DNA from: CAVWUA01 sp963758025
Lineage (GTDB): Bacteria > Planctomycetota > Planctomycetia > Isosphaerales > Isosphaeraceae
NCBI GenBank assembly: GCA_963758025.1
Contig: CAVWUA010000020.1
Span: 87,034-151,033 of the forward strand
Length of the DNA: 64,000 bases
Direction: 5' to 3'
Position 1 is the stretch's first letter, and each line of letters starts with the position of its first letter. The notes below the pieces were generated by a model. The model saw only the letters and a list, made by a program, of their open reading frames with translations, did no database searches and was not told the DNA's origin. The position numbers and the translations under genes were made by a program. Shown here piece after piece: positions 8,752 through 18,167 of the stretch.

Positions 8752-9123
8752 TGCGGGAGCCTCCTGAGTTGCACCGTCGGGTGAATCCCCACTGTGCGTC
8801 CGTGAAGACGCACAGTACCCCACTCCATCGAGGACCGCGAGCATAACGACTCATCAAGTTGATAGTAAACAAAAATATTAAGTAGTGCGGTCGGGTGGCA
8901 CGCCCAGCATGGGCGTGGTTGGCCTCGACTGGGGCCTCCCGACACCTTATTCCGGCGCGGGGAAACCGGCAGGGGTCGGACGGCCCGATGGTGGGACGGC
9001 GTGAGGACTTGCGACGGTCCGGGAGACGAGAATCCGGCCGTTCGCGTCATGGAAAAGGGAGGAGGGGCGTCCGGCGCCCGCGGTGTGGCGCCGGGAATCT
9101 CGCCTCTCGTCCTCACGAGAGTT
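8752..9123. other. Divergent intergenic region with a hairpin and a half-repeat
   Basis: This separates the minus-strand DUF1559 gene from the plus-strand LamG-like gene. A hairpin CACGCCCA/TGGGCGTG lies at 8899-8917, and CCGACACCTTATTCC at 8939-8953 matches the right half of the repeat at 7689-7701. A further hairpin CTCTCGT/ACGAGAG lies just before the LamG-like start. A frame from 9001 continues into the next gene but looks non-coding before 9124. Confidence 0.5.
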
Positions 9124-9876
9124 ATGTTGATGTTCCCCCAAGAGTATTTCCCCACGGGGATGGGCTCGATCGTCCTGGATGGCGACCTGCTGAGCTACCG
9201 CAAGACGGATGGCACGAAGTACACAATCGGGACCACGTTCCACCCGGCGAACCTCCCCGGCTTGCAGTTGTGGCTCCGGGCCGACGCCATCACCGACCTC
9301 CTCGATGGCGGGGCGGTGACCTCCTGGCCCGACTCCAGCGGCAACGGGCGGCACGCGTCCCAGTCCTCGGCAAGTTTCCGGCCGAGCTTCCGGGCCATCG
9401 CCCGGAACGGTCGTCCGGCCGTTCTCTTCAACGGGACGAGTCAATTTCTGGACGGTCCCTCCGCGAACTGGCGGAGCGTCTTCGCCGTCGCCCGTTGCGG
9501 CACCACGCCGAGCGATCACATGAGCCTGTGGGGGTGTTCCACCTCGGGCGTGGATCTCAGCATCCGGCGCTTCGGTTCGGGACCGTCGTACAGTCACAAC
9601 AACGCGAACGACATGGCCCTCGCCAGCGGCTATCGGATCGACGGCGTCGTCACCAACCAGGTGCCCAACGGGGTCTGGCACGTCGTCTCGTGCCTGTCTC
9701 CCGTGCCGCGAACCTTCCCTTACCGTGTTGGCGGAACGGGGTTATTCTCCACCGCCCGGCTCTGGACGGGCGAGATCGCCGAGATTCTCATTTATGACGC
9801 GGCCCTGACCCCTTCGAATTTCCAGAAGGTGGAACAGTACCTCGCCAACAAATACGCGCTTCCCGACGCCCGGTAG
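9124..9876 (+). CDS. LamG/concanavalin-like domain protein, possibly truncated
   Basis: From the ATG at 9124 the protein has 250 residues. The PGLQLWLRADA...WPDSSGNGRHAS segment (about 40-75) and the closing WTGEIAEILIYDAALT...VEQYLANKY are typical of the LamG-like jelly-roll fold found in secreted planctomycete proteins, which bind carbohydrates or other surface ligands. No signal peptide is visible from this start, nor from the longer frame at 9001, which is odd for this family and suggests the loss of an N-terminal region or a structural role attached to another protein. The start is uncertain. A strong hairpin follows the stop by 21 bases. Confidence 0.72.
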   Translation: MLMFPQEYFPTGMGSIVLDGDLLSYRKTDGTKYTIGTTFHPANLPGLQLWLRADAITDLLDGGAVTSWPDSSGNGRHASQSSASFRPSFRAIARNGRPAVLFNGTSQFLDGPSANWRSVFAVARCGTTPSDHMSLWGCSTSGVDLSIRRFGSGPSYSHNNANDMALASGYRIDGVVTNQVPNGVWHVVSCLSPVPRTFPYRVGGTGLFSTARLWTGEIAEILIYDAALTPSNFQKVEQYLANKYALPDAR

Positions 9877-9897
9877 GGACGGCGGGCCGGTCGATCC

Positions 9898-9926
9898 GGC
9901 TGTGGCCTCCCCCCGAGGCCACAGCC
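9898..9926. terminator. 12-bp perfect hairpin between convergent genes
   Basis: GGCTGTGGCCTC and GAGGCCACAGCC pair around a C5 loop. It sits between the LamG-like gene (plus, stop at 9876) and the lipoprotein gene (minus, stop at 9983), so it can serve both strands. Confidence 0.7.
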
Positions 9927-9940
9927 GACAGATCTTCGGT

Positions 9941-9964
9941 AAAAAGGTTCCTGACACCTTTTTT
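9941..9964. repeat. Interspersed 3'-end palindrome, intact copy
   Basis: AAAAAGGT-TCCTGAC-ACCTTTTTT lies between two convergent stop codons (9876 plus, 9983 minus). The arms are perfect and flanked by A and T runs, so the element resembles a bidirectional terminator. Confidence 0.8.
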
Positions 9965-9982
9965 GGCTTCGCGCCTTTTTGC

Positions 9983-10210
9983 TTATTCCGTCCCGGCGTC
10001 GCCGAGTTCTTCCATGTGCTCGGACTCATTGGTGACGTCGATTCCGGCCAGCGGGGAGTCGGGATCGGCGTTGTAGACGGGGGCGACGTCCAGATCGGCG
10101 ATGTCCTGCTCCTGCTCTCCGGAAGCGCCGCCGCAACCGGCATGGGTGAGGGTCAGGGCCGCGATCATCACGCCACCGAGCGAGAGCCGCACCAGATATC
10201 GGATGCTCAC
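9983..10210 (-). CDS. Small lipoprotein following a DUF1559 gene
   Basis: The protein has 75 residues. The signal sequence has a hydrophobic core (LGGVMIAALTLTHAGC) ending in the lipobox HAGC at about residue 25. The mature part is short and very acidic (QEQDIADLD, SEHMEELGDAG). It lies 134 bases downstream of a DUF1559 gene on the same strand, separated by a strong hairpin. Gene order is reversed relative to the 5.2 and 54 kb loci, where the lipoprotein comes first. No enzymatic motif is seen. Confidence 0.82.
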   Translation of the reverse strand: MSIRYLVRLSLGGVMIAALTLTHAGCGGASGEQEQDIADLDVAPVYNADPDSPLAGIDVTNESEHMEELGDAGTE

Positions 10211-10274
10211 GGTAGGAGATCTCCTCGTGCTCGATAAATAAAAGGAATGAGACGGTGGGCAGGTTGGTCGGGAT

Positions 10275-10316
10275 CAAGGCACCGGATCGGGCAAGGAAAG
10301 CCGATCCGGTGCCTTG
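10275..10316 (-). terminator. 16-bp hairpin between DUF1559 and lipoprotein genes
   Basis: CAAGGCACCGGATCGG and CCGATCCGGTGCCTTG pair perfectly around a 10-base loop, 29 bases after the DUF1559 stop at 10345. It probably attenuates read-through, so that the lipoprotein is made at a different level, or stabilises the upstream mRNA 3' end. Confidence 0.65.
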
Positions 10317-10344
10317 TCTCATTCGGGAACCCGCGGGAACGGGA

Positions 10345-11412
10345 TCAATACTTGTTCTGGCCGATGGCCTCGCCGCCGGCGCGGGAGCCCAGGGCCCACC
10401 AGGTGTAGGGGGCGACGCTCGTCTTGATGAAGTGGACGCTGCCGTCGGCCATCAGGACGTTGCCGCCGCCGGAGTGGCGGCTGCGGACCGAGTGCAGGCC
10501 GTCGCTGGCGGCGTAGTACATGCAGTCGGCGTGCTGCGAGTTGGGCGGCAGCAGGGTGTTCATGCAGGCACCGTGGTGCATGCGGGGGGTGGCCCAGTAG
10601 AGCCTCGCGTCGTTCGTCTCGTTCTTCCGGGCCTTCCGCGCGGCGTCGCAGCTCTGGATGTACTTCTGGAGGTTCGCGGCGGCACCCGGCATGACCTGGT
10701 TCGCGCCACTGCCCCGGCCGCCGGTCGGCCACGCCAGGTTATTGTATTCTTCCGCGCCGTTCTGGGTGGCGCTGTTGCCGTCGCCGATGAGCATCTCGCC
10801 GAAGGCGATCGTGTTGCTCGTGCCGTCGAGGATATCACGGATTCGCATGGAACCGGGGGCCGCGAAGACGCCGACACCGAACTTGGGGGAGTCGCCCCAG
10901 CGGAACATCGGGCCGACGCTGGCGCCGTAGTTGGTGCCATACGGGTAGCGCGAGCTGCCGGTGTCCGACGGGCAGAGATAGGCGTTGACCGCGGTCTTGA
11001 GCACGGTGCTGTTCTGGGCCTGGTCCTTGCCGGCGCAGCCGATCAGGCACGACGCGTTGAAGTTGTAGGCGTTCATGAGCGGCTGCTGCTCCATGTAGCC
11101 CAGGATGAAGACCAGGGTACCGGGGCCGTGCCAGGTCGATTTGCTGTTCGGGTTCGTGGCGGCGACCCCGTAGCCGGCCAGCATCGGGAACGAGCCCATG
11201 GACGAGTGGTAGTTGTGCAGGGCCAGGCCGATCTGCTTCAGGTTGTTCGTGCACTGCGAGCGCCGGGCCGCCTCGCGTGCCGCCTGCACGGCGGGCAAGA
11301 GCAAAGCAATGAGAACGCCGATGATGGCGATGACGACCAGCAACTCGATCAGTGTGAACCCGGACCGTGGCGAGATGAACCGATGACGAGAGATGGGATG
11401 GTCATCTTGCAT
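10345..11412 (-). CDS. DUF1559 pseudopilin-like protein
   Basis: The protein has 355 residues from the ATG at 11412, which has an AAAGGAG site about 8 bases upstream; the open frame continues to 11793 but that extension looks non-coding. The leader ends in RSGFTLIELLVVIAII, followed by AAREAARRSQCTNNLKQIG, a beta-rich body and the C-terminal RHSGGGNVLMADGSVHF motif, ending GGEAIGQNKY. It is very close in style to the proteins at 5.5 and 52.5 kb. A lipoprotein gene follows on the same strand. Confidence 0.95.
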   Translation of the reverse strand: MQDDHPISRHRFISPRSGFTLIELLVVIAIIGVLIALLLPAVQAAREAARRSQCTNNLKQIGLALHNYHSSMGSFPMLAGYGVAATNPNSKSTWHGPGTLVFILGYMEQQPLMNAYNFNASCLIGCAGKDQAQNSTVLKTAVNAYLCPSDTGSSRYPYGTNYGASVGPMFRWGDSPKFGVGVFAAPGSMRIRDILDGTSNTIAFGEMLIGDGNSATQNGAEEYNNLAWPTGGRGSGANQVMPGAAANLQKYIQSCDAARKARKNETNDARLYWATPRMHHGACMNTLLPPNSQHADCMYYAASDGLHSVRSRHSGGGNVLMADGSVHFIKTSVAPYTWWALGSRAGGEAIGQNKY

Positions 11413-11859
11413 GACAGACTCCTTTGGAAGATGGGAACCGAACGAGACTTGCCAGCCATCCCAGCCTGGTTTCGCACGCGCGGAACCTTGACCTAGCGCA
11501 AGGTCAACGAGACAATCGATTTGTGCGCATAATCGGAAAGAAGGGCTTGCTCGACGGCGCAGGATGGCCGACCCGTTCCGAAGATCCAATACGACAAAAA
11601 TCAGGGGGGTGAAAAAAATATCGGGACGATATTTTGATTTTTGACGCTCTCTAAAGATCTTCCGAATCGGATAATTGCCATTTATGGGTTCGGCATCGCG
11701 AGGCGTCAAGAAAAAAGTCGTCGGAATACCCGGCTCGCCGACGTAAGTTCGGTGTATGCAACAGGTTAAATGGCCATTTTTTTTCGCCGACACCCGGGCT
11801 GGAGGCGGTTGGGTGCCTGCGCCTTGTTGCGTTTATGTGTGGTAATGTGGTTGGATGGA

Positions 11860-11897
11860 ATCAACATCTGGCACCTTTCTTGAGATGTCAGGTGTTG
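11860..11897. repeat. 16-bp imperfect hairpin related to the interspersed palindrome
   Basis: TCAACATCTGGCACCT and AGATGTCAGGTGTTGA pair around TTCTTG with two G-T wobbles and one mismatch. The GGCACCT and TCAGGTG words match the arms of the repeat family, and an intact short copy follows 11 bases later. Confidence 0.6.
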
Positions 11898-11907
11898 ATT
11901 TTCCATT

Positions 11908-11929
11908 AAAAAGGTTCCTGACACCTTTT
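11908..11929 (+). repeat. Interspersed palindrome, intact copy
   Basis: AAAAAGGT-TCCTGAC-ACCTTTT with perfect arms. This copy lies about 135 bases upstream of the kinase gene rather than after a stop codon, an exception to the usual placement. Confidence 0.75.
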
Positions 11930-12062
11930 CAATCAAGAGCACGCATCCCCGCGTGCTTCAAAAAGTAAAGAAAAACCGCCCCCGCGCAAAGATGATCGTT
12001 GCTCGGCGCAGCGCGTGGGAATAATGGGGTGTTCCTCGAGGTGGTATTTGTGAGGAAACCTT

Positions 12063-14450
12063 ATGAGCAAGCCAAACCAATGTCCCGACGTCCACACTCT
12101 GCGTAATTTCGTGACGGGTCGTTTGCGGCTGGAGCGCGCCGCGACGTCGTGGATCATCTGGTCGGCTGCGTGCATTGTCGGGGAGTGGTGGACGGGCTGG
12201 AGGCGACGCACCGCGACCCGACCCGCGCCGGCGAGTCGGCGTGGACCGAGCCGGACCTGGATCCGACGGCCTCGGCCCTTCTGGAGGCGGACGAGGTTGT
12301 CCCTCCGGATTTCGACCTGGAGGCGATCCTCCTGCCGCCGACGAAGCCCGACACGATCGGGCGGATCGGCGCGTATCACGTCCTCAGCGTGCTGGGGCAT
12401 GGTGGCATGGGGATCGTCCTGAAGGCGGAGGACGAGGCCCTGCACCGCATGGTGGCGATCAAGGTGCTCATGCCCAGCCGGCTGACGAGCCTCGGCGCCC
12501 GTCGCCGGTTCGAACGGGAGGCCCGCGCGGCGGCGGCGATCAACCATTCGAACGTGGTGATCATCTATGGCGTCGGCGAGCAGAACGGGGCCCCGTATCT
12601 GGTCATGGAACTGATCGCCGGTCAGTCGCTCCGCCAGCGGATCCGGAGCGGCCCTCCCCTGACGCGGGCGGAGCTGTTCCGCATCGCCGTGCAGATTACC
12701 GAGGGGCTGGCCGCCGCGCACGACCACGGGGTCATCCACCGCGATATCAAGCCGGCCAATATCATGCTGGAGCGCGGGGTCGAGCGGGTCAAGATCACGG
12801 ACTTCGGCCTGGCCCTGGCGGCGCTGGACGCCTCGGACGTGACCTCGCTGAACCAGGTCGTCGGCACCCCCGCCTACATGTCGCCGGAGCAGGTCCGGGG
12901 TGAGCGCGCGGACGCCCGCAGCGACCTGTTCGGCCTGGGCTGCGTTTTCTACGCGATGGTGGCCGGTGCCTCGCCGTTCCAGGGGCGCACACGCTGGACG
13001 TGATCCGCCGCGTCTCGGACCACCAACCTCCGCCCCTTCAGGAAATCTGCCCGAACGCCGGGGTGGCTTTCTCGAACATCGTCGAGAAACTGCTGTCGAA
13101 GAACCCCGCCAACCGCTACGCGACGGCCGCCGAGGTGGCCTCGGTGCTCAAGGAGCAACTCGCGTTGCTGAACCTGGCGGACTCGGCCGAGGCGTCAAAA
13201 ACGCTGATCATCCCGGGGAAGAAGGCTCCGGCCTTGCCCCAGCGTTCCTGGGTTTCGATGCTCTTGTTGACCGCGGCCCTGTTCCTGATCGCCGCCGCCG
13301 TGCTGCTGGTGCGGATTGCCCTGCCTGAGGGCAGCCTGCGTATTCCCTTACCGTACGTGGACAAGGTCGTCCCCAGCATCCTGACCGTCTCGCGCGTGGA
13401 GCCGGCCGATTACGGCACGATCAACGCGGCCCTGGCCGACGCCCACCCGGGGACGACCATCCGGCTGCTCGATGACTCCACCTATGAGGAGGCCGTGACG
13501 ATCGCCGACCCCGCGCGTCTGAAGGGCGTGCGCATCGAGTCGCCTCGGGGCGCGACCCTCCAGGCGCCCCAACCGGCCCCGGCGGTCCTGACGATCAACG
13601 CGACGCCCGGCGTCGAGATCCTCGGGCTGAACATCCTGGCGTCGCCCCTTCAGCACGGCGTCCTCGCCAAGGGGCCGGTCGAGGGTCTGTCGTTGCGGCG
13701 GATGCGGATCAAACGCCCCGGACTGACCGAAGGGGCCGCCATCCGGCTGGCCGCCGGCATCAGCGCCACCTGCGCAACCCGATCCGGCTCCAGGACCTGA
13801 CGCTCGATGCCGACGCCGTCGATCTCTGGATCGGCGGCGCGGCCGTCCGCCCGAGCGAACAGATCTTCATCGAAAACAACACGTTCTCTGGTTCGCATGT
13901 CCACGTTCTCGTGGATGGTTCCGCGCAGGACATCCAGATCCGCGGCAACATTTTCCGTGGCGGGCGTTACGGCGTGAACCTGAACCTGCCCGAGTCGCAC
14001 CGATCGAGACGTCTGCTGATCGCCAACAACACGTTCCTCGACACGATCTTCTGGGTCGGGCTGTGGGCCACCGATCCCCGGCAGGATCAGTTCGAGATCA
14101 GCAACAACTTGATCCTGGGCGCCGACAAGGTCCACTGGGACCGGGTCGATCAGCCGTCGCAGGCCGCGGGGCGCTGGGTCTTCCGCGCGAACTGGTGGGA
14201 ATCCTCGCCCGAGACCGAGGGCCTGGCGGGCCTCGGTGGGCGGATCGCGTTGATCAAGCCGAGCATCCCGCTGCTGTCGCGCGACCCGAAGAACCCCAAT
14301 TTCCTTCGGCCCAGCCCCGACTCGCCCCTGGCCAAGCAGGGGGTCGGCGGTCACTTGCCGTCGCACATCGGCGCCCTGCCGCCCCCCGAACGAGCCCCCC
14401 GTGCCACCACGCTCTCGGCCTCGAACCGGCGACAGGCCCTGAACGAGTGA
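12063..14450 (+). CDS. Ser/Thr protein kinase with zinc-finger N-terminus and beta-helix C-terminus (three frameshifts)
   Basis: One gene of about 795 residues is split over four frame segments. The start MSKPNQCPDVHTLRNFVTG joins DHLVGCVHCRGVVDGLE to form the Cys/His finger seen before many planctomycete kinases. A complete Hanks kinase domain follows: GHGGMGIVLKA glycine loop, AIKVLMP lysine, HRDIKPANI catalytic loop, DFGLA and the SPEQV segment. Then come one transmembrane helix (LLLTAALFLIAAAVLLV) and a right-handed beta-helix-like sensor domain (YGTINAALADAHPGTTIRL; repeated NN-x-F/L strands). It should be a membrane receptor kinase. Single-base shifts lie near 12130, 12985 (a base lost before CACACGCTGGAC) and 13763; the protein is coherent across each, so sequence error is likely. 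Confidence 0.85.
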
Positions 14451-14697
14451 GTGAGCCCCCCGTTTGCTCCGGGTTCCGGGAGCGAGGGTCCGGGAATCCG
14501 GGGCAAACCGATCGAATTTACGATATCGGATTTGAAATCTCCGTGCGCGGATTGCACAATGCCAACAATATGACACGAAGGCACGCGCCATTCTGTGCGA
14601 TTCCCTGCTCCTCGTGTTCCCGAAGTCGTGAACCGTTGACGGAGAGCATCCTATCCCCACCTCGGACCCCGGGAACATTCCCGCGATTATCGGCGAG

Positions 14698-15228
14698 ATG
14701 ACCCGTTTGAACCCCGCGTCGATCCTCGACCTCGGCGTGGGCTTCGGCAAGTACGGTGTCCTCGCCCGCGAATATCTCGATGTGGGTCAATCGCGGGTCG
14801 CCCGCGATGACTGGCGCGTCCGGCTCGTCGGTGTCGAGGGTTTCGCCCCGTACCGGAGCGCCTTGCATGACGCCGTTTACGACGAGTTCCGGGTCGAGGA
14901 CTTCACCAACGGTTACGAGCGGTATCGCGGCTTCGACCTCGTGCTGATGATCGATTCCCTGGAGCACGTCGAGCGGCCCCGCGCCCGGTTCCTCTTGCTC
15001 TCGCTGCTCGAACACAACGGCCACGTCATCGTCTCCTGCCCCGATGGCGACTTGCCGCAGGGGGCCGTCCACGGCAACGAGTTCGAATGCCATCGCTCGG
15101 TCTGGTCCGAGGCCGATTTCGCGGCCCTGGGCGGCTGGACCATCCATAAAGGGTTCTGCATCGTCGCCTCGATCCCGGGCTTCGCGGACCCGTCCAGGGT
15201 ACACCACTCCGGTTCGGGCTCTTACTGA
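14698..15228 (+). CDS. Class I SAM-dependent methyltransferase-like protein
   Basis: The protein has 176 residues from the ATG at 14698. Motif I reads ILDLGVGFGKYG (about 9-20), the acidic strand end is VGVEGF, and the DLVLMIDSLEHVERP motif (about 80-94) is the usual post-motif II/III helix of small-molecule methyltransferases. Homologues usually have some 20 residues before motif I; the frame is open back to 14632 and reads SDPGNIPAIIGEMTRLNP, which looks real, so the annotated start is probably too short or the true start lies behind an indel. It precedes a glycosyltransferase by 22 bases, consistent with a polysaccharide or glycoconjugate modification operon. The substrate is unknown. Confidence 0.75.
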   Translation: MTRLNPASILDLGVGFGKYGVLAREYLDVGQSRVARDDWRVRLVGVEGFAPYRSALHDAVYDEFRVEDFTNGYERYRGFDLVLMIDSLEHVERPRARFLLLSLLEHNGHVIVSCPDGDLPQGAVHGNEFECHRSVWSEADFAALGGWTIHKGFCIVASIPGFADPSRVHHSGSGSY

Positions 15229-15250
15229 ATAATCTTCAGGAATCTATATT

Positions 15251-16491
15251 ATGAGCGATCTCGAATCGATGAAGCTCGGGGTGTATGAATACCTGTCAGC
15301 TGCGAGTGTCAGACAGCACGTGTATCAGTATCCGGGCGGCTCGCCGTATCCCTCGGAGGCCCCGATCCCCGAGCCCAGGGCGCTGGGGAAAGCGCCTCGG
15401 GTGAGGCGCCGTTGCGGGTCATTCATGTGGGGCCTTGCATGGGACCGGGCGGCACCGAGGTCTGGTTGCTGGGCCTGCTCCGGTTTCTCGATCCGAAGCG
15501 TGTGAACGTATTGCGCTGCATCGTCACGATGCCGGAGCTTTATAACGAGGATTTCGCCCGGCAGGTTCCAGTTCCGATCGAGATCGGGCAGGCGGAAAGC
15601 GTGCGCCGGGCCGCCCGCGAGTGTGACGTGATGATCTTCTGGGCCCATCCGGAGATGGCCATCTGGCTCGATGGCGTGCGTCCGCCGGTCTGTATCTACG
15701 TGGCACACGGAGAGAGCCAGTGGACGCGCGAGGTCCTGCTGGCGAACCGGTCGGTGGTCGATCACGCGGTGGCCGTCAGCCGTCGGGCTCAGGAGCGGGT
15801 TTGCGACGGGATTCCCTCGACGATCATCCATAACGGGATCGACATGTCCCGGCTGGCGCGGATGCGCGACCGGGCGGAGGTGCGCGCGGCCCTGGGGTTC
15901 GGCCCGGAGGATTTCGTCGTCGGGTACCTCGGCCGGCTCAGCCCGGAGAAGCGCCCGCAGGGGGTTATCGAGGCCGTCGCGCAGCTCCCCCGCCCTTCAA
16001 GCGCTCCTGGTGGGCTATGGGGAGATGCGTGGTGCGCTGATCGATCTGGCCAACACACACATCCCCGGCCGCTACGCCTTCGTCAATTCGAGTGACTACC
16101 TGGGAGATTACTACCAGGCGATGGACGCCTTCTGCCTGCTCTCCAGCGAGGAGGGCTTCGGGCTGGTGCTGCTGGAGGCGATGATGTGTGGCCTGCCGGT
16201 CGTGGCCAGCAACGTCGGCTGCGTGCCCGAGGTGATCGTCGATCGGGTCAACGGCCTCGTCGTCGATGGCAGCGCCGCGCGACCGCCGCCGCCTTGCGGT
16301 TGCTCCAGCGTTACCCGCTCTGGGGCGGCGTCGCCGAGGAAGGCCGCCGCTACGCCGAGAGCTACGGCCACGCCCGCCGCATGGCCCGGCAGTACGAATC
16401 GCTCCTCGATCGCCTCTGGACCGAGAAGCAAGGCCCGCCCCGCCCTTCCACCATCCTCCCGGATCGTTTGTCCGTGATCCGTGGCCGGTGA
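15251..16491 (+). CDS. GT-B (GT4-type) glycosyltransferase (three frameshifts)
   Basis: About 413 codons cover a GT4 glycosyltransferase split over several frames. The start at 15251 (MSDLESMKLGVYEYLS) joins APLRVIHVGPCMGPGGTEVW after a shift near 15397. The Rossmann N-lobe ends in HNGIDMSRL and VVGYLGRLSPEKRP. After a shift near 15990 the C-lobe carries GDYYQAMDAFCLLSSEEGFGLVLLEAM, the E-x7-E donor-binding signature, then GLPVVASNVGCVPEVI. A third shift near 16280 leads to LRLLQRYPLWGGVAEEGRR and the C-terminal helices. The enzyme would transfer an activated sugar to a lipid or saccharide. Coupled to the upstream methyltransferase. Indels are probably assembly errors. Confidence 0.85.
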
Positions 16492-16492
16492 T

Positions 16493-16523
16493 CGGAAAAA
16501 AGTGATCCTCCCCCCTTTTTCCG
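16493..16523 (+). terminator. Hairpin just after the glycosyltransferase stop
   Basis: CGGAAAAAAG (16493-16502) and CTTTTTCCG (16515-16523) can pair around a C-rich loop, starting two bases after the stop at 16491. It ends in CTTTTTCCG and precedes the interspersed repeat at 16534. Confidence 0.5.
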
Positions 16524-16533
16524 AAAATTTCTC

Positions 16534-16585
16534 TTCTTTTGCGACCCTTTGCGACTTCGCGTCTTTGCGTGAATCTCTTCGCCGG
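16534..16585 (-). repeat. Interspersed repeat encoding an AKTRSRKG-type ghost peptide
   Basis: On the minus strand the segment reads HAKTRSRKGSQKK in one frame. The copy at 56633-56745 reads HAKTRSRKGSPRRKG. DNA words shared by the two copies are CACGCAAAGACGCGAAGTCG. This is the widely dispersed extragenic repeat often mistranslated as SRKDAKAQR-like peptides in bacterial genomes; it is not a gene. Confidence 0.75.
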
Positions 16586-16668
16586 GAACTCCTTCACCGC
16601 GGGTCGAGATTGTGCGATCATGGCCCCTGGATGGGATCACGTTTTTTGACCCTTCGGGAGTCCTCATC

Positions 16669-17865
16669 ATGTCCATCCCGCGTGCCCGAATCCTCCTCGT
16701 GATCTGCGCATTGATCTGGTTCCTGCCCCACAAGGCCGCGGCGGATGAGGGACTCTCGACGATCGCCGGCCGCTGGCTCTCCCAGACCCTGGAATCCGAC
16801 TGGCCCGACCATCCCGAGTGGCTCGCCATGCTCGCCGACATCCTTCAGGGGAGTCAGCTCGGCCCGACCGATGGCTGGTTTTCAAAAGCCACCGCGCAGA
16901 CTCGCTACGGCTGGGATGCGGTCCGCTCCCGGCTCGACCGCGATGGCGACGGACAGGTCGCCCGCGACGAATTCCCCGGCCCCGACGCCGACTTCGCCCG
17001 GCTCGACCGCGACGGCGACGCCACGCTCACCGCCGCCGACTTCGACTGGGGCGCCCACGCCCTGACCCCCACCCCCGGCGCGATGCTCTATTACATGGCC
17101 GACCGCGACGGCAACGGCAAGGTCACGCGCGAGGAGTTCAACACCCTGTTCGATGCCGCCGATACCGACCACCGCGGCTTCCTCTCGCAAGACGACCTGC
17201 GCGCCCTGCTCAACCCGCCCCGCCGGCGCTCCGGCGGAGGCTCGAGGAGGACGGACCGAGCAAGGCCACGCTGGTCAAGGGGTTATTCAAGCAGGAGATC
17301 GGTTCCCTCTGGCCCGGCCCCTCCTTGGGAGACCCCGCGCGGATTTCACCTTGCGTACCGTCAGGGGACCGCCAGATCACCTCGGACAAGATCGGTCGCA
17401 AGCCGGTAGTGCTCGTCTTCGGCAACTTCACCTGCGGCCCGTTCCGCAGCCAGGCCGGGAATGTTTAGAAGATCTTTGAACGCGACCGCGACCGCGCTGA
17501 GTTCCTGATGATCTACGTGGCGAGGCCCACCCAACCGACGGCTGGCACATGCCCAGCAACAACCGCTACGACGTGAGCCTGCCCCAGCCCCGGACGTTCG
17601 ACGAACGGGTGAAGGTCGCCGCGACCTGCCAGCAATCACTCGGGTTCGACATGCGTTTTTCGTCGATCCGATGAACGACGTCGCGGGGGCCTTGTACAGC
17701 GGATGCCAAGCCGCCTCTACGTCATCGACCGCGCGGGGAAGATCGCCTATAAAAGCGGACGTGGTCCGTTCGGTTTCAAGCCGGCGGAGATCGAGCGATC
17801 CTTGATCCTGCTCTTGCAGGAGGAGGCCGGCGCGGTGGGTTCTTCCGCTCCCGAAACGCGCGTGA
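16669..17865 (+). pseudogene. EF-hand plus deiodinase/redoxin-like secreted protein, multiply disrupted
   Basis: The ATG at 16669 opens a signal peptide (RILLVICALIWFLP, cleavage after KAAA). Four EF-hand loops follow: DRDGDGQVARDEF, DRDGDATLTAADF, DRDGNGKVTREEF and the weaker DTDHRGFLSQDDL. Over shifting frames the second half reads PDFTLRTV, GRKPVVLVFGNFTCGPFRSQAGNV, FLMIYV, HPTDGWHMPSNNRYD, RLYVIDRAGKIAYKSGRGPFGF and EIERSLILLL. This matches the thioredoxin-fold iodothyronine-deiodinase-like family, with Cys at the selenocysteine position in FTCGPF. There is an in-frame TAG at 17466 where Glu is expected and at least five indels between 17230 and 17700. It is either a decaying gene or a very error-rich stretch. 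The 3' end is approximate. Confidence 0.7.
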
Positions 17866-17900
17866 GAGGACGGACGGCGGGCGACGTCGCGCGGCTCAAT

Positions 17901-18167
17901 TCACTCCGCGGGACGGGCCAGGCCATCGCCGGTTCCGGCTGGGGGTCGGCTCCGGCGCGGCCGAAGCGGGGGACAGCGAACTCTGGAGCCGGATCGCCAC
18001 CACGACCGGCCCCACCAGGACGCCGCCCAGTGACTATCCCGCGACTCGGGACGCTGGCTCCACCCTTGCGCGTCGCCAGGATCAACTCGGGCGGAACCGC
18101 GTCCCCAGGGCGTCGTCATCGTGATCTCGTAACGGTCCGGCCCCGTCTTCTGTAACTCGTCAAGCAT
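17901..18167 (-). CDS. Small hypothetical protein, end uncertain
   Basis: From the ATG at 18167, with GGAG 8 bases upstream, the frame encodes 88 residues. The first 35 (MLDELQKTGPDRYEITMTT...) look like a real small beta-strand-containing protein. After about residue 45 the composition becomes Arg/Trp/Pro-rich, whereas another frame there gives a membrane-helix-like GGVLVGPVVVAIRL segment, so a frameshift near 18030 is likely and the true C-terminus may be a membrane anchor. I do not recognise the family. It converges with the deiodinase-like gene. Confidence 0.35.
   Translation of the reverse strand: MLDELQKTGPDRYEITMTTPWGRGSARVDPGDAQGWSQRPESRDSHWAASWWGRSWWRSGSRVRCPPLRPRRSRPPAGTGDGLARPAE

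Larger units (their letters stand above)
11413..12062. other. Divergent intergenic region with hairpin and repeat
   Basis: This 650-base gap lies between the DUF1559 gene (minus) and the kinase gene (plus). It is AT-richer than its flanks. Two structured elements at 11860-11897 and 11908-11929 are listed separately. No gene is supported; the upstream promoter of the DUF1559 gene should lie near its left end. Confidence 0.5.

Noticed and set aside
9001..9123. Extended N-terminus of the LamG-like protein from the GTG at 9001
   Set aside because: The extra residues are Gly/Arg-rich without signal-peptide features, and a hairpin lies just before the ATG at 9124.
11413..11793. N-terminal extension of the DUF1559 protein at 10.3 kb
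   Set aside because: A strong ribosome-binding site precedes the ATG at 11412, and the extension would put the prepilin leader deep inside the protein, against family practice.
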